Below the pieces are notes generated by a model. It saw only the letters and a program-made list of their open reading frames with translations, had not been told where the DNA came from and made no database searches. A DNA stretch of 45,432 bases from a virus: IMG/VR virus record IMGVR_UViG_3300001848_000600, positions 1-45,432 of that record. One strand, 5' to 3'. The stretch's first letter is position 1, and every line of letters begins with the position of its first letter. The translations under genes and the position numbers were made by a program. Below, in pieces: positions 16,253 through 24,383 of the stretch.

Positions 16253-16808
16253 AATGTACCTCATTATTTTTTTGAATAATTTCAACTTCAACTTTTGCTA
16301 CTCCTTTATCGATAAGACCTAGGAGTTTGGCCGAAGATTCACTTAAATCGAATTCACGACCTTTTATATATGGTCCTCTATCGTTTACACGAGCAATGAC
16401 CGTTATACCTGTATTTATATTCATAAATCTAACCATTGTTCCAAATGGAAGAGTTTTATGTGCTACAGTAAATGCATGAGGATTATATCTCTCACCGCTC
16501 GCAGTAATTCCACGTTGTTTATACCAAGATACGTAAACAATACGTGTTGTTTTTGATTTCCTATTTACAATAGGATGAGCATTTAACGGCACAATAGTTG
16601 CAACCGATTTTGGCTCTTCTGACATTGAAGCCTTCGAAGTCTGGGCAGTAGCATCTAAAGATGCTGTTTTTATAACTGTGGTATCGACTTGCTGGTCGAT
16701 AATTGCAATCGCTTTCGTTTCATAAACGTTGGTGTTTTTAACAGAGTCACCAACAACCCCCAAAGTAGTGCCCAAACCTAGAAGACCACAACAAATGGTC
16801 TTAAACAT
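16236..16808 (-). CDS. RlpA-like double-psi beta-barrel protein, exported
   Basis: 190 residues. The N-terminus MFKTICCGLLGLGTTLGVVG is a probable signal peptide or lipoprotein-like anchor. A 60-residue linker leads to the RlpA barrel: YVSWYKQRGITASGERYN, THK-type AHKTLPFGTMVRF, and VNDRGPYIKGREFDLSESSA with the catalytic Asp of the DRGP motif. RlpA family members cleave bare glycan strands. A role in lysis or remodelling of the wall at late times is likely. A CATAAATA late-type promoter precedes it. Confidence 0.85.
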   Translation of the reverse strand: MFKTICCGLLGLGTTLGVVGDSVKNTNVYETKAIAIIDQQVDTTVIKTASLDATAQTSKASMSEEPKSVATIVPLNAHPIVNRKSKTTRIVYVSWYKQRGITASGERYNPHAFTVAHKTLPFGTMVRFMNINTGITVIARVNDRGPYIKGREFDLSESSAKLLGLIDKGVAKVEVEIIQKNNEVHYARRN

Positions 16809-16832
16809 TGGTTTGTCTCCTTTTATAATATA

Positions 16833-16840
16833 TATTTATG
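16833..16840 (-). promoter_or_regulatory. Late-type promoter CATAAATA before the RlpA gene
   Basis: CATAAATA on the minus strand, 25 bases upstream of ATG 16808 and followed by GGAG. It differs from the T4 late consensus at the first base. Confidence 0.45.
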
Positions 16841-17309
16841 CTGCCGCTTGCAGTTCCTTAAATCTATCGGCAGCGGCAGAGGCTGCAAATGCAGCAGGTT
16901 TTACAACAGGTTTAATATTGCATGTTCCAACAATATATCCTATTGCTTGTTGAATGACACACGATGAACCTCTTTGTTCATCTGGATTTAAATCGAGATG
17001 TATTTCCGTATACCGTTCTCCTATCGATGATTTTATTTTTTCATAAAATTCGACTACTTTATAAACCTCCTTCATCAATCTTATAGAAGGTTTTCCTGGT
17101 CTTACATCATAATCCATTTCTCTAGTTACTTCACCAAATATTTTAGCGCCGCGATTGCCATCTATATGTATAACAGCAACCGTCGCATAATCTGCCATCC
17201 ATTTATTTTTATATCTAAATCTTTCTGAATCGCATCCTATGTATATCTTAGAATTTGCAGACGAGGCTGCAATATAAGATGTGACTTGATTTATATCTAA
17301 TGAGTTCAT
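16836..17309 (-). CDS. RNase H-like protein (DUF458/YkuK-like)
   Basis: 157 residues. KIYIGCDSERFRYKNKW gives the first acidic residue of an RNase H fold; YATVAVIHIDGNRGAKIF, TREMDYDVRPGKPSIRLMKE, IHLDLNPDEQRGSSCVIQQA and IGYIVGT follow as in YkuK-type proteins. Nuclease activity is predicted, not demonstrated. The C-terminus is Ala-rich. I chose ATG 17309 because the -10 box of the upstream promoter ends at 17319, and there is no Shine-Dalgarno; ATG 17315 is the alternative. Confidence 0.75.
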   Translation of the reverse strand: MNSLDINQVTSYIAASSANSKIYIGCDSERFRYKNKWMADYATVAVIHIDGNRGAKIFGEVTREMDYDVRPGKPSIRLMKEVYKVVEFYEKIKSSIGERYTEIHLDLNPDEQRGSSCVIQQAIGYIVGTCNIKPVVKPAAFAASAAADRFKELQAAA

Positions 17310-17318
17310 AATCATGAT

Positions 17319-17345
17319 ATTATATCAGTTTATGTGAATTGTCAA
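17319..17345 (-). promoter_or_regulatory. Sigma70-like promoter giving a probable leaderless mRNA
   Basis: Minus strand TTGACA (17345-17340), 15-base spacer, perfect TATAAT (17324-17319). The start of the RNase H-like gene follows after only 3-9 bases with no ribosome-binding site. The promoter lies inside the 3' end of the GIY-YIG-like gene. Confidence 0.55.
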
Positions 17346-17745
17346 CAAAAATTTTTCTCAAATGCGATCTATGAACTTTTACAAAAATCCAATCGTTGTA
17401 AAATTTATCGGATTCCAAAACTTCATATTCAAACTGAAATTTTGCTTCAATATAGTTCATTTCACCACGAGTCTTGCACAATCTAAGAATAGTTCTAACA
17501 AATTTATTTTCGCCAACAGATTTGACTTCTTCAATTAAATATTTATTAGACCCCCAATATTTTTTCCAATCGGAATCAACTAATATTCTTTTTTTCTTGC
17601 CCTTTATTTGTTTCGTTTTTTTGAATTTCAACATTTTTTTACCAATATACATTTTGCCAGTATCGATACGAGAAATCATATAAACAAAACCTATGTAAGG
17701 AACAAGTTCAGCCTCATCTATTTCCTTTCCTTTGTATATCCACAT
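17320..17745 (-). CDS. GIY-YIG-like nuclease
   Basis: 141 residues. GFVYMISRIDTGKMYIGKKM is the GIY-YIG signature (VYM...YIG), followed by SDWKKYWGSNKYL, FVRTILRLC and MNYIEAKFQFEYEVL with a candidate catalytic Glu. This is a T4-superfamily family of small nucleases, free-standing or repair-like, with no clear target. It has its own TATAAATA promoter, and a hairpin covers the region from that promoter to the start codon (see the leader feature). Confidence 0.75.
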   Translation of the reverse strand: MWIYKGKEIDEAELVPYIGFVYMISRIDTGKMYIGKKMLKFKKTKQIKGKKKRILVDSDWKKYWGSNKYLIEEVKSVGENKFVRTILRLCKTRGEMNYIEAKFQFEYEVLESDKFYNDWIFVKVHRSHLRKIFVDNSHKLI

Positions 17746-17781
17746 ATTGAGAGTTCCATAATATATCTCTCAATATTTATA
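17746..17781 (-). promoter_or_regulatory. Late promoter overlapping a start-codon hairpin
   Basis: TATAAATA on the minus strand (17781-17774) is followed by an 8-bp perfect stem: ATTGAGAG (17774-17767 in mRNA sense) pairs with CTCTCAAT (17753-17746), immediately before ATG 17745. The loop holds the GGA of the ribosome-binding site. Read-through mRNA would form the hairpin; late mRNA beginning near 17768 would lack most of the 5' arm. This is the design known for the T4 I-TevI ORF. Confidence 0.6.
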
Positions 17782-17786
17782 TTTTT

Positions 17787-18893
17787 TTATAACGATAGAT
17801 TTTCAAATGTATTGTTATCTACATCTTTCTTGATACCACCAATAATATATGAAATAATTTGGGTTTCTTGAGGTGCCACTTGAATTTCAGCTCCACTTAT
17901 CCATTTTCCTGTCCATGGAAGAGGATTGGAACCTGTTTTATAAATTTGTGGCAATCCTAAACTTTGCATCCTCTTATTGACAATCCATTCCACATATTCA
18001 TTAAGAAGTTGTGAATTCAACCCTATCATAGAACCATCTTTAAAAAGATAATCCGACCATTTCTTTTCTTGTTCAGCCGCAGAACGAAACATTTCAATGC
18101 ATTCATCCCTTGTTTCTTCTTTGATTTTTATAAATTCTTCATCATCGACAGGAAGAATTTTTAAAATCTGTTGTGTTCCAGCAAGATGTAGATTTTCATC
18201 CCTGCAAATCAATTTAATGATTTTAGCATTTCCTTCCATTTTCTTAAGTTCAGCAAAAGCCCAAGAACAAGCAAAACTCACATAAAATCTAATACCTTCT
18301 AAAATGTTGACAGACATCAATGCCAACCAAAGAGCTTTTTTATGCGAATATGAAGATACCGAAATATTCGAATATGCATTCAAAGAACTGTTAAAATAAA
18401 TCAAATCATCATAATATCTGCTAATATCGTTAGCACAATTTACAATTTCTTGAATATCCAAGATTCCATCCAATATTTCTGAAGGATCGGAAAATACATT
18501 ACGGATAATATGTGTATAGGACCTAGAATGCACAGATTCACTGAAAGTCCATGCAGTCAACCAATTTTCCATTTCCGGAATAGAACAAATAGTCGAAAAT
18601 GCCATCGTTGGCGCACGGCCTTGAACTGAATCCAAAAGAATTTGACGTTTCAAGTTACTGGTAAAAATATGTTTTTCATGATTTGTTAATGCACGAAAGT
18701 CTTTAATATCGCGAGTCAAATCTACTTCTTCAGGAACCCAGAAAAAACCCATAGAAGTTCTAGTCAATTTTTCTAAAAATGGATATTTTTGTTTATCGAA
18801 TCTAGCAATTGTAGGTATACCAGATGTATCGAAAAACATCTTCGATTTCATATGATCTTGTTTATTTGTAGAATCGAATACACCGTTGAACAT
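17787..18893 (-). CDS. nrdB: Ribonucleotide reductase class Ia beta subunit NrdB
   Basis: 368 residues; holds the diiron-tyrosyl radical cofactor. Ligands are visible in DFRALTNHEKHIFTSNLKRQ, TFSESVHSRSYTHIIRNV (E..H), EGIRFYVSFA (E) and ICRDENLHLAGTQQ (E..H); the radical Tyr is probably in the ISRYYDDL region. ATG 18893 overlaps the stop of the small gene upstream (TGATG); AAGGA precedes it. Works with NrdA upstream. Confidence 0.95.
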   Translation of the reverse strand: MFNGVFDSTNKQDHMKSKMFFDTSGIPTIARFDKQKYPFLEKLTRTSMGFFWVPEEVDLTRDIKDFRALTNHEKHIFTSNLKRQILLDSVQGRAPTMAFSTICSIPEMENWLTAWTFSESVHSRSYTHIIRNVFSDPSEILDGILDIQEIVNCANDISRYYDDLIYFNSSLNAYSNISVSSYSHKKALWLALMSVNILEGIRFYVSFACSWAFAELKKMEGNAKIIKLICRDENLHLAGTQQILKILPVDDEEFIKIKEETRDECIEMFRSAAEQEKKWSDYLFKDGSMIGLNSQLLNEYVEWIVNKRMQSLGLPQIYKTGSNPLPWTGKWISGAEIQVAPQETQIISYIIGGIKKDVDNNTFENLSL

Positions 18894-19093
18894 CACAGAA
18901 GAATTCCTTCAATTTCTTTATTGTCTATTTTTTCCAAACAATGTTCTGGAACAGAAACTTTTATATTATCGACCATTACAAGACATTGTGAACTCCGTGA
19001 AAAATGTATATCCATTATTTTTCCAAATGTTCCTATAAAATAAAAATCATCCACCATCAGCTTTACTGCATCTCCGATTTTTAAATTTTGCAT
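18893..19093 (-). CDS. Small hypothetical protein between nrdA and nrdB (66 aa)
   Basis: Begins MQNLKIGDAVKLMVDDFYFI and contains GKIMDIHFSRSSQCLVMVDNIKV, a pattern of short beta strands like an SH3/KOW barrel. No family is recognised. Position between the two reductase subunits and the overlap with nrdB suggest a role in, or at least co-expression with, ribonucleotide reduction. Confidence 0.7.
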   Translation of the reverse strand: MQNLKIGDAVKLMVDDFYFIGTFGKIMDIHFSRSSQCLVMVDNIKVSVPEHCLEKIDNKEIEGILL

Positions 19094-19110
19094 TTAAAAT
19101 TTTCCTACAT

Positions 19111-21387
19111 TTATATTGTACAAGAATCGCAATTTTCATCATCTTCCAACTCATCTTTATCCAATTGAATTTCTCCAGCTGAATCGTTTGTGTTGAAATA
19201 ATATAATTGTTTTCCACCATATTTGTAGAACATAATTATATGTTTTATGAGTTCTGATAACGGAAGTTCTTCATTTTCATAAAATTTTGGATTGTAACTT
19301 GTATTTACAGATATTCCCTGATCGATAAATTTTTGAAGAACCGCACAGATTTTCAAATATCCTTCAGGACTTTTTTGATCCCACAATAAATCATATTTAT
19401 TTTTCAATCTACGAACACCAGGAACAACTTGTTTTAAAACACCATCTTTAGAAGTTTTAATAGACACAAGCGCTCTAGGCGGTTCGATTCCATTTGTGCT
19501 GTTGCTTACCTGGGCGCTGGTCTCAGCCGGCATCAATGCCATCAAAGTAGAATTACGAATACCAAATTGTTTTGCTATCGATTTTAAATTATCCCAATCC
19601 ATATAATAAATTGGATCTACCAATTCATCTACCTCTTTCTTATATGTATCTATAGGCATAATTCCCATAGAATATTTCGTCTGATTCGACAAATTGCAAG
19701 CTTCTTTTTCAGAAGCAAGATCGACAGATGCTTTAATAAGATAATAAGACCATGCCTCTGCATATTCGTGAATTTTTTGCAAGCCTTCTTTTGTAATATT
19801 TTGATATGTCAAATCATTTTTAGCCAACCAATAAGCCAAATTGATTATACCTATACCAAGCGGTCTTCTATTATAAGTGCTTAATTGCGCCGCTACTATT
19901 GGATAATTTTGATAATCCAATAATTCATCCAAAGCTCTTACAGATAAATTGCACAAACGTTCAAAATCTTTTGGATGTTTAATTTTGCCCCAATTTATTG
20001 CTGAAAGCGTGCATAGGCTTATTTCGCCTGATGGATCGAATAAACTATTCAATGGTTTCGTGGGCAAATCCACTTCCTGGCAAAGATTCGATTGACGAAT
20101 AGGTGCAATATCTTTAATAAATGAACCATGATCATTTGCATGATCTACATTTTGCAAATAAATTCTTCCAGTATCTTTTCTTTCTTGTATAAAAATAGAA
20201 AACAAATCGATGGCAGGAACAGACTTCTTTTTTATATTAACATCATTTTCATATTTTGTATACAATTCTCTAAATTTATCTACATCGATAAAAAATGATT
20301 CATATAAATCAGGAACGTCGTGAGGGCAAAACAGTGTAATATTTCCATTGGATAACAACCGTTCATACATAACTTTATTGAATTGAATTGAATAATCCAT
20401 ATTTCTAACACGTGTTTCATCAGTGCCCTTATTGTTCTTAAGCACCAACAAATCTTCTATTTCTGCATGCCAAAACACTGTATGAATTGTTGCAGATCCG
20501 CCTCTAACTCCTCCTTGAGAACAACTTTTAGTTGCAGATTGAAACAGTTTATAGTATGGAATATTTCCTTCGGATGTAGCATCGCCCTTTCTAACTTGAG
20601 AACCAACCGCTCTAATAGAACCAGCGCCAATTCCAATACCAGCTTTTTGACTTACATATTTGATAATAGAACTAGAAGCTGCTATAATTGAATCCAGAGA
20701 ATCGCCGGCTTCAATTAAAACGCATGAAGAAAATTGACGTTGTGGTGTCCTCAATCCTGCCATAATAGGAGTAGGTAATGATATTTCAAAATTGGAAATA
20801 GCATCATAAAAGTCTTTGACATATTTGAGTCTAATTTCTTTGGAATATCGTTGAAACAAAGTCATAGCTATAAGCATGAAAGCCATTTGCGGCGTTTCAT
20901 AATATTTTTTTGTGGCACGATTTTTTACAAGATATTTTCCACGAAATTGTTCCATTCCTGCATATGCAATATTGTAATCACGTGAATGATCTATTTGTTT
21001 ATTCAACCAATCTATATCGTTTTTATCATAATTTTTAAGAATACTATTATCGTAATATCCTTCATTTACGACATTTTCTATATGATTATAAAGATCGATT
21101 GGTTCTTGTGAATTATAAATTTCTTTTCGAAGATTTGCATTGATCAATCTAGAAGCAACATATTGATAATTGGGCGTATCTTCGCTTATCAATTCGGCAG
21201 AAGCCTTGATTAAAGTTTCATGTATATCTTTTGTTTTGATTTTATCATAAAATTGAACATTGGATTTCAATTCAATAAGACTTTCAGAAACTCCTGTAAA
21301 CCCTTCGCATGCCCATGAAGTGACTTTATGAAACTTATAAAGATCAAGAGGTTCAATTTTTCCATTACGTTTTGTTACATTTATCAT
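19111..21387 (-). CDS. nrdA: Ribonucleotide reductase class Ia alpha subunit NrdA
   Basis: 758 residues, close to T4 NrdA. An N-terminal ATP-cone-like segment (MINVTKRNGKIEPLDLYKFH, residues 1-90) precedes the barrel: PTPIMAGLRTPQRQFSSCVL (catalytic Cys), GIGIGAGSIRAVGS, RGGSATIHTVFWH, SNLCQEVDLPTKP (Asn, Cys, Glu radical residues), and ALMPAETSAQVSNSTNGIEPPRA. The C-terminal CDSC pair is the redox shuttle served by glutaredoxin. It reduces ribonucleotides for phage DNA synthesis. A sigma70-like promoter lies within the small gene just upstream. Confidence 0.97.
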   Translation of the reverse strand: MINVTKRNGKIEPLDLYKFHKVTSWACEGFTGVSESLIELKSNVQFYDKIKTKDIHETLIKASAELISEDTPNYQYVASRLINANLRKEIYNSQEPIDLYNHIENVVNEGYYDNSILKNYDKNDIDWLNKQIDHSRDYNIAYAGMEQFRGKYLVKNRATKKYYETPQMAFMLIAMTLFQRYSKEIRLKYVKDFYDAISNFEISLPTPIMAGLRTPQRQFSSCVLIEAGDSLDSIIAASSSIIKYVSQKAGIGIGAGSIRAVGSQVRKGDATSEGNIPYYKLFQSATKSCSQGGVRGGSATIHTVFWHAEIEDLLVLKNNKGTDETRVRNMDYSIQFNKVMYERLLSNGNITLFCPHDVPDLYESFFIDVDKFRELYTKYENDVNIKKKSVPAIDLFSIFIQERKDTGRIYLQNVDHANDHGSFIKDIAPIRQSNLCQEVDLPTKPLNSLFDPSGEISLCTLSAINWGKIKHPKDFERLCNLSVRALDELLDYQNYPIVAAQLSTYNRRPLGIGIINLAYWLAKNDLTYQNITKEGLQKIHEYAEAWSYYLIKASVDLASEKEACNLSNQTKYSMGIMPIDTYKKEVDELVDPIYYMDWDNLKSIAKQFGIRNSTLMALMPAETSAQVSNSTNGIEPPRALVSIKTSKDGVLKQVVPGVRRLKNKYDLLWDQKSPEGYLKICAVLQKFIDQGISVNTSYNPKFYENEELPLSELIKHIIMFYKYGGKQLYYFNTNDSAGEIQLDKDELEDDENCDSCTI

Positions 21388-21399
21388 TTTTGATCTTTC

Positions 21400-21561
21400 T
21401 TATTTCTTTATATGTGTATTCGAAGAATTGTCAAGAAAAAAATCGATTATATCTATAGCTAAGCTGACTATATTTGCATATTCAAATTTTTTATCGGCAG
21501 TCAATTTATCTTCAAGTAGTTTCATTCTCTCAATATGTTTGTTTATAGTATTTGAGTTCAT
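21400..21561 (-). CDS. Small hypothetical protein (53 aa) upstream of nrdA
   Basis: ATG 21561 with GGAG 8 bases upstream. Product begins MNSNTINKHIERMKLLEDKL and is predicted helical, with VSLAIDIIDFFLDN near the end. The ribosome-binding site is partly sequestered in a 10-bp hairpin, which would make translation conditional. No family recognised. Confidence 0.6.
   Translation of the reverse strand: MNSNTINKHIERMKLLEDKLTADKKFEYANIVSLAIDIIDFFLDNSSNTHIKK
21407..21434 (-). promoter_or_regulatory. Sigma70-like promoter of nrdA
   Basis: Minus strand TTGACA (21434-21429), 16-base spacer, TATAAA (21412-21407), 20 bases before ATG 21387. It sits inside the 3' end of the preceding small gene. Confidence 0.65.
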
Positions 21562-21562
21562 T

Positions 21563-21593
21563 AGTTCTACTCCAAACTAAATTGAGTAGAACT
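21563..21593 (-). promoter_or_regulatory. Hairpin sequestering a ribosome-binding site
   Basis: AGTTCTACTC (21593-21584 in mRNA sense) pairs perfectly over 10 bp with GAGTAGAACT (21572-21563), with an 11-base loop. The GAG of GGAG for the 53-aa gene is the first part of the 3' arm, and the arm ends one base before the ATG. There is no following U-run, so it is not a typical terminator. Confidence 0.55.
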
Positions 21594-21605
21594 ATTTAAT
21601 ATTAC

Positions 21606-22283
21606 TTAATTCGCAAAAACATCTTTGAGAAATGAAAAATTGTTTGAAAGTTGAGAAGCTGCGCTTACAGCAACTTCCCGATGTTCTTTTTGTGTTGATT
21701 TATCGCATCTGAGCATACAATAGTGAATCCAGCTTCTTAGAGATCCATTCATATACATTCTCGATAAAGTCAAACCTTCTGGCAAAACAGTTCTTGCTTG
21801 TTCTTTAGCTATACCATTGGATATAGCCCATGCATATGCCTTTTTAGATACATTGATAGCATCCGTTTGAATTGCATTCCAATTCAATTGCAATTCTTTA
21901 TCGTCTGTATCAAAACTGTTTTGCCGATTTTTTACATCCTGCAATCTAGCTTCTCGTAAAGTAAATCCAAGATCGTTTACTGGATCTGCATATCTTTGAC
22001 TGAATTCCTGAAAACTAAAACTGCGATGTCGCAAAATCTGCCGAGCAATATCTCTAGTAGTATTAATTTCCATAACAACATTGACCATTTCGAAAATCGA
22101 CCAATGATTGTTTTTAATACAATATTTCAAAAGCTTATCGGACGTTTGAGTATTCATTTGATTTGAAGGATTTGAAACCCTAGCACAATACGCAATAAAA
22201 TCATTTGCATTCATTTGCTTATTTGTTATAGGGTCTACAATCAAAGGTTGGCTGATAGATATAATTTTAGCCATATTATTCAT
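21606..22283 (-). CDS. thyX: FAD-dependent thymidylate synthase ThyX
   Basis: 225 residues. The ThyX motif is present as RHRSFSFQEFSQRY, followed by the second signature ARTVLPEGLTLSRMYMNGSLRSWIHY. It methylates dUMP to dTMP with methylenetetrahydrofolate and FAD. It belongs to the nucleotide-synthesis group with nrdA, nrdB and glutaredoxin. Overlaps the upstream small gene by 8 bases. Confidence 0.95.
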   Translation of the reverse strand: MNNMAKIISISQPLIVDPITNKQMNANDFIAYCARVSNPSNQMNTQTSDKLLKYCIKNNHWSIFEMVNVVMEINTTRDIARQILRHRSFSFQEFSQRYADPVNDLGFTLREARLQDVKNRQNSFDTDDKELQLNWNAIQTDAINVSKKAYAWAISNGIAKEQARTVLPEGLTLSRMYMNGSLRSWIHYCMLRCDKSTQKEHREVAVSAASQLSNNFSFLKDVFAN

Positions 22284-22503
22284 TGTTGATATCTTTATCC
22301 TTCAAAATATCCAAATGATTTCCAATAGAATCATTGAAAGGAAGAACATATCCAATCGCTCTTAGAAAATCGGTATATTCTTCTAGTGCTTGAATCCAAG
22401 TAATTCCATTATCCGATTTTAGAGAACCAAAAGATACCGATACATTCCGGTTATTTTCATATTCATCATCAAGGCCTTGATACTCGTAAAGGTGCATTCC
22501 CAT
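22276..22503 (-). CDS. Small hypothetical protein (75 aa)
   Basis: Begins MGMHLYEYQGLDDEYENN with GGAG 9 bases upstream. Acidic; TWIQALEEYTDFLRAIGYVLP suggests a helical C-terminal half. No family recognised; co-transcribed with thyX. Confidence 0.7.
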   Translation of the reverse strand: MGMHLYEYQGLDDEYENNRNVSVSFGSLKSDNGITWIQALEEYTDFLRAIGYVLPFNDSIGNHLDILKDKDINNE

Positions 22504-22506
22504 AAT

Positions 22507-22713
22507 TTATTTCTCCTTCTTTATATGATTGTATTTTTTTTCAGCACGCTCTGCTGATTCTATCAATGTTTGCCGAAGACCTATTTCACAAAAAATCTTT
22601 ACAGCATCTGGACTCATTTTGAATTTAATCAAAGCATCTCCAGATTCCAATTCTTCGATATCTTCAACTTCTATCGATAAATCTTCTAATGTAATTTTAT
22701 CATGATAACTCAT
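22507..22713 (-). CDS. Small hypothetical protein (68 aa)
   Basis: Starts MSYHDKITLEDLSIEVED, with AGGAG 8 bases upstream of ATG 22713; a further upstream start would include that site and is rejected. ALIKFKMSPDAVKIFCEIGL and an ending rich in Lys are visible. Unknown function. Confidence 0.7.
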   Translation of the reverse strand: MSYHDKITLEDLSIEVEDIEELESGDALIKFKMSPDAVKIFCEIGLRQTLIESAERAEKKYNHIKKEK

Positions 22714-22912
22714 TCCGTTTTCTCCTGTTGTCAAATTCACTGCAAAATAGTTTCAATAGATTCGAATTTCTAGAATATTCTTGTGTCATACTTATAAAGA
22801 ATCCTCCATTGTCTCTATCGTCATCGTCTGCACCGTGTCTACCTTCCAACACAGCATAAAGATATTCTTGGTCTTTCAACTTCATTGTATTGTTTTTATT
22901 TTTTCTAATCAT
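22700..22912 (-). CDS. Small hypothetical protein (70 aa)
   Basis: The third of three consecutive ATGs (22912) has the best spacing to AGGAG, which lies just upstream. The product has YLYAVLEGRHGADDDDRDNGGF and is otherwise basic. No family recognised. The stop overlaps the next gene start. Confidence 0.6.
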   Translation of the reverse strand: MIRKNKNNTMKLKDQEYLYAVLEGRHGADDDDRDNGGFFISMTQEYSRNSNLLKLFCSEFDNRRKRNELS

Positions 22913-22922
22913 CATCATTCTC

Positions 22923-23951
22923 CTATGCTTTACTCCAATTATTCAATTCGAATTTAGCCTTTAGATCACGATATGTATGAGTATCGATAACATATTTAAT
23001 GAAGTCAGAACTCAATCCAGACAATATCATATCGTTTACGTCCTTCGACATCATATTCGATGGCCATATACACACATTATAACCATTCATTATAGCTTTG
23101 TCAATCTTTTTTCTTGTGTCTATCGATCTAGGTTCATTGTCATACACTATTACTAAATTTTCTTTAGGAAAATCGGAAATTGCTGATATCAAATCGCCAC
23201 CAGCAGTAGCAATAGAATTAGGAATAAACATCGAATCGATTGGACCTTCGAAAACATAAGTTTTCTTTTTAAGATCGACTTTATCCAAACCATAAATCTT
23301 CGGTATTTCATCATCATAAACAATTGTTATATAACGCATGTTATCTGTTTTAGATAAAGCCCTACCTTGAAATGCATGCAATTTATCGTTATTGATAAAT
23401 GGAATTATCAATCTCGGTTCGTCTCTTTCAATAGAGTTTTCTGAAAATTTATTCGGAATAAAGGAATTTACCCATGTAAAAAACTTTGGACAATAAAAAA
23501 GCTTTGCATGATACAGATTAGGTATCTTTCTACTCTCTATAAATATTTTGCATGTATGATTGTATTTAAGCTGGCTTATCTTTTTGAGGTTAGATAGAGG
23601 ACCAGTCTTTACGTAAAGAGGAACTTTCAGTTTAGCAATCAAATCTTCTAAACCAGATTCAATGCGTTTTTCTTTACCTTGTTCTTTCAACTTCTCTAAG
23701 ACATATTCATGATGAAGCGATTGATCGATTTTATATAAAAATTTATCGAATGTATTGGTAATACCACAATTATGGCAATGATATATTGTATTGCCTTTTT
23801 TCTCGTAAATATAACCTCTTGCTTTATTTTTATTCGTTGCAGAATCACCACACAAAGGACAAGAAAAGTTGAATAGTGTTCCACTTTTTCTTTTATAATT
23901 GTTGAATCTATTTGAAACTAAATTAATATATTTCTGATCTATCCAATTCAT
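22923..23951 (-). CDS. 61: DNA primase (gp61-like, zinc finger plus TOPRIM)
   Basis: 342 residues. The N-terminal zinc ribbon is FSCPLCGDSATN with IYHCHNCGITNTF (Cx2C...Cx2C). The TOPRIM domain follows: YVFEGPIDSMF (catalytic Glu), AGGDLIS and LVIVYDNEPRS (DxD-like). It makes RNA primers for lagging-strand synthesis with the gp41 helicase, which in this phage is encoded as a split gene. The best TTGACA-TATAAT promoter in the window lies just upstream. Confidence 0.93.
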   Translation of the reverse strand: MNWIDQKYINLVSNRFNNYKRKSGTLFNFSCPLCGDSATNKNKARGYIYEKKGNTIYHCHNCGITNTFDKFLYKIDQSLHHEYVLEKLKEQGKEKRIESGLEDLIAKLKVPLYVKTGPLSNLKKISQLKYNHTCKIFIESRKIPNLYHAKLFYCPKFFTWVNSFIPNKFSENSIERDEPRLIIPFINNDKLHAFQGRALSKTDNMRYITIVYDDEIPKIYGLDKVDLKKKTYVFEGPIDSMFIPNSIATAGGDLISAISDFPKENLVIVYDNEPRSIDTRKKIDKAIMNGYNVCIWPSNMMSKDVNDMILSGLSSDFIKYVIDTHTYRDLKAKFELNNWSKA

Positions 23952-23986
23952 TTATAAACTCATATTATTTTTTCATGTCAATACTG

Positions 23987-24014
23987 ATTATACAGTCTTT
24001 GGATAAAATGTCAA
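23987..24014 (-). promoter_or_regulatory. Consensus sigma70 promoter upstream of primase
   Basis: Minus strand perfect TTGACA (24014-24009), 16-base spacer, perfect TATAAT (23992-23987). It marks the boundary between the late structural block and the replication and nucleotide-synthesis block. Confidence 0.75.
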
Positions 24015-24025
24015 TATATATTTTT

Positions 24026-24376
24026 TTATTTGAAAATTAATTTATTGAGAATTGGATTGCCTAACCACGAAAATAAAGCCAATGCACCGGCAGCCATCCA
24101 TATATATTTTTGAAGAACTTCAATTTTTACTTTTACGTTGGAATAATCTTTTTCCATATTGGAAAATATTTTTTCAAAATAATCTTTCAAGTCTTTAAAT
24201 TTTGCATCTACTTCATCGCGTCTTTTTTCTAAGGATGCACTAAGAGTGTCCGCCGCCTTTTCTTGAGTATCTAAACGTTGTTCATGGACTGCTAACATTT
24301 TAGACAAATCGGCAGAAACTGTTGCCAATCTTTGTATGGCATCGTCTATTTTATAAAATCTAGATTCCTCGTCCAT
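24026..24376 (-). CDS. Coiled-coil protein with a C-terminal membrane anchor
   Basis: 116 residues. Residues 5-90 are charged and heptad-like (LATVSADLSKMLAVHEQRLD, then SLEKRRDEVDAKFKDLKDYF). Residues 91-112, YIWMAAGALALFSWLGNPIL, form one membrane segment near the C-terminus. The layout resembles XhlA-like or tail-anchored phage membrane proteins seen in lysis or superinfection control. No catalytic motif is visible. Confidence 0.65.
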   Translation of the reverse strand: MDEESRFYKIDDAIQRLATVSADLSKMLAVHEQRLDTQEKAADTLSASLEKRRDEVDAKFKDLKDYFEKIFSNMEKDYSNVKVKIEVLQKYIWMAAGALALFSWLGNPILNKLIFK

Positions 24377-24383
24377 TTTTTTT

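Noticed and set aside
15755-16279. Plus-strand open frame of 174 codons
   Set aside because: Antisense to the well-placed 150-aa gene and rich in Cys/Ile/Arg, as expected for a shadow frame.
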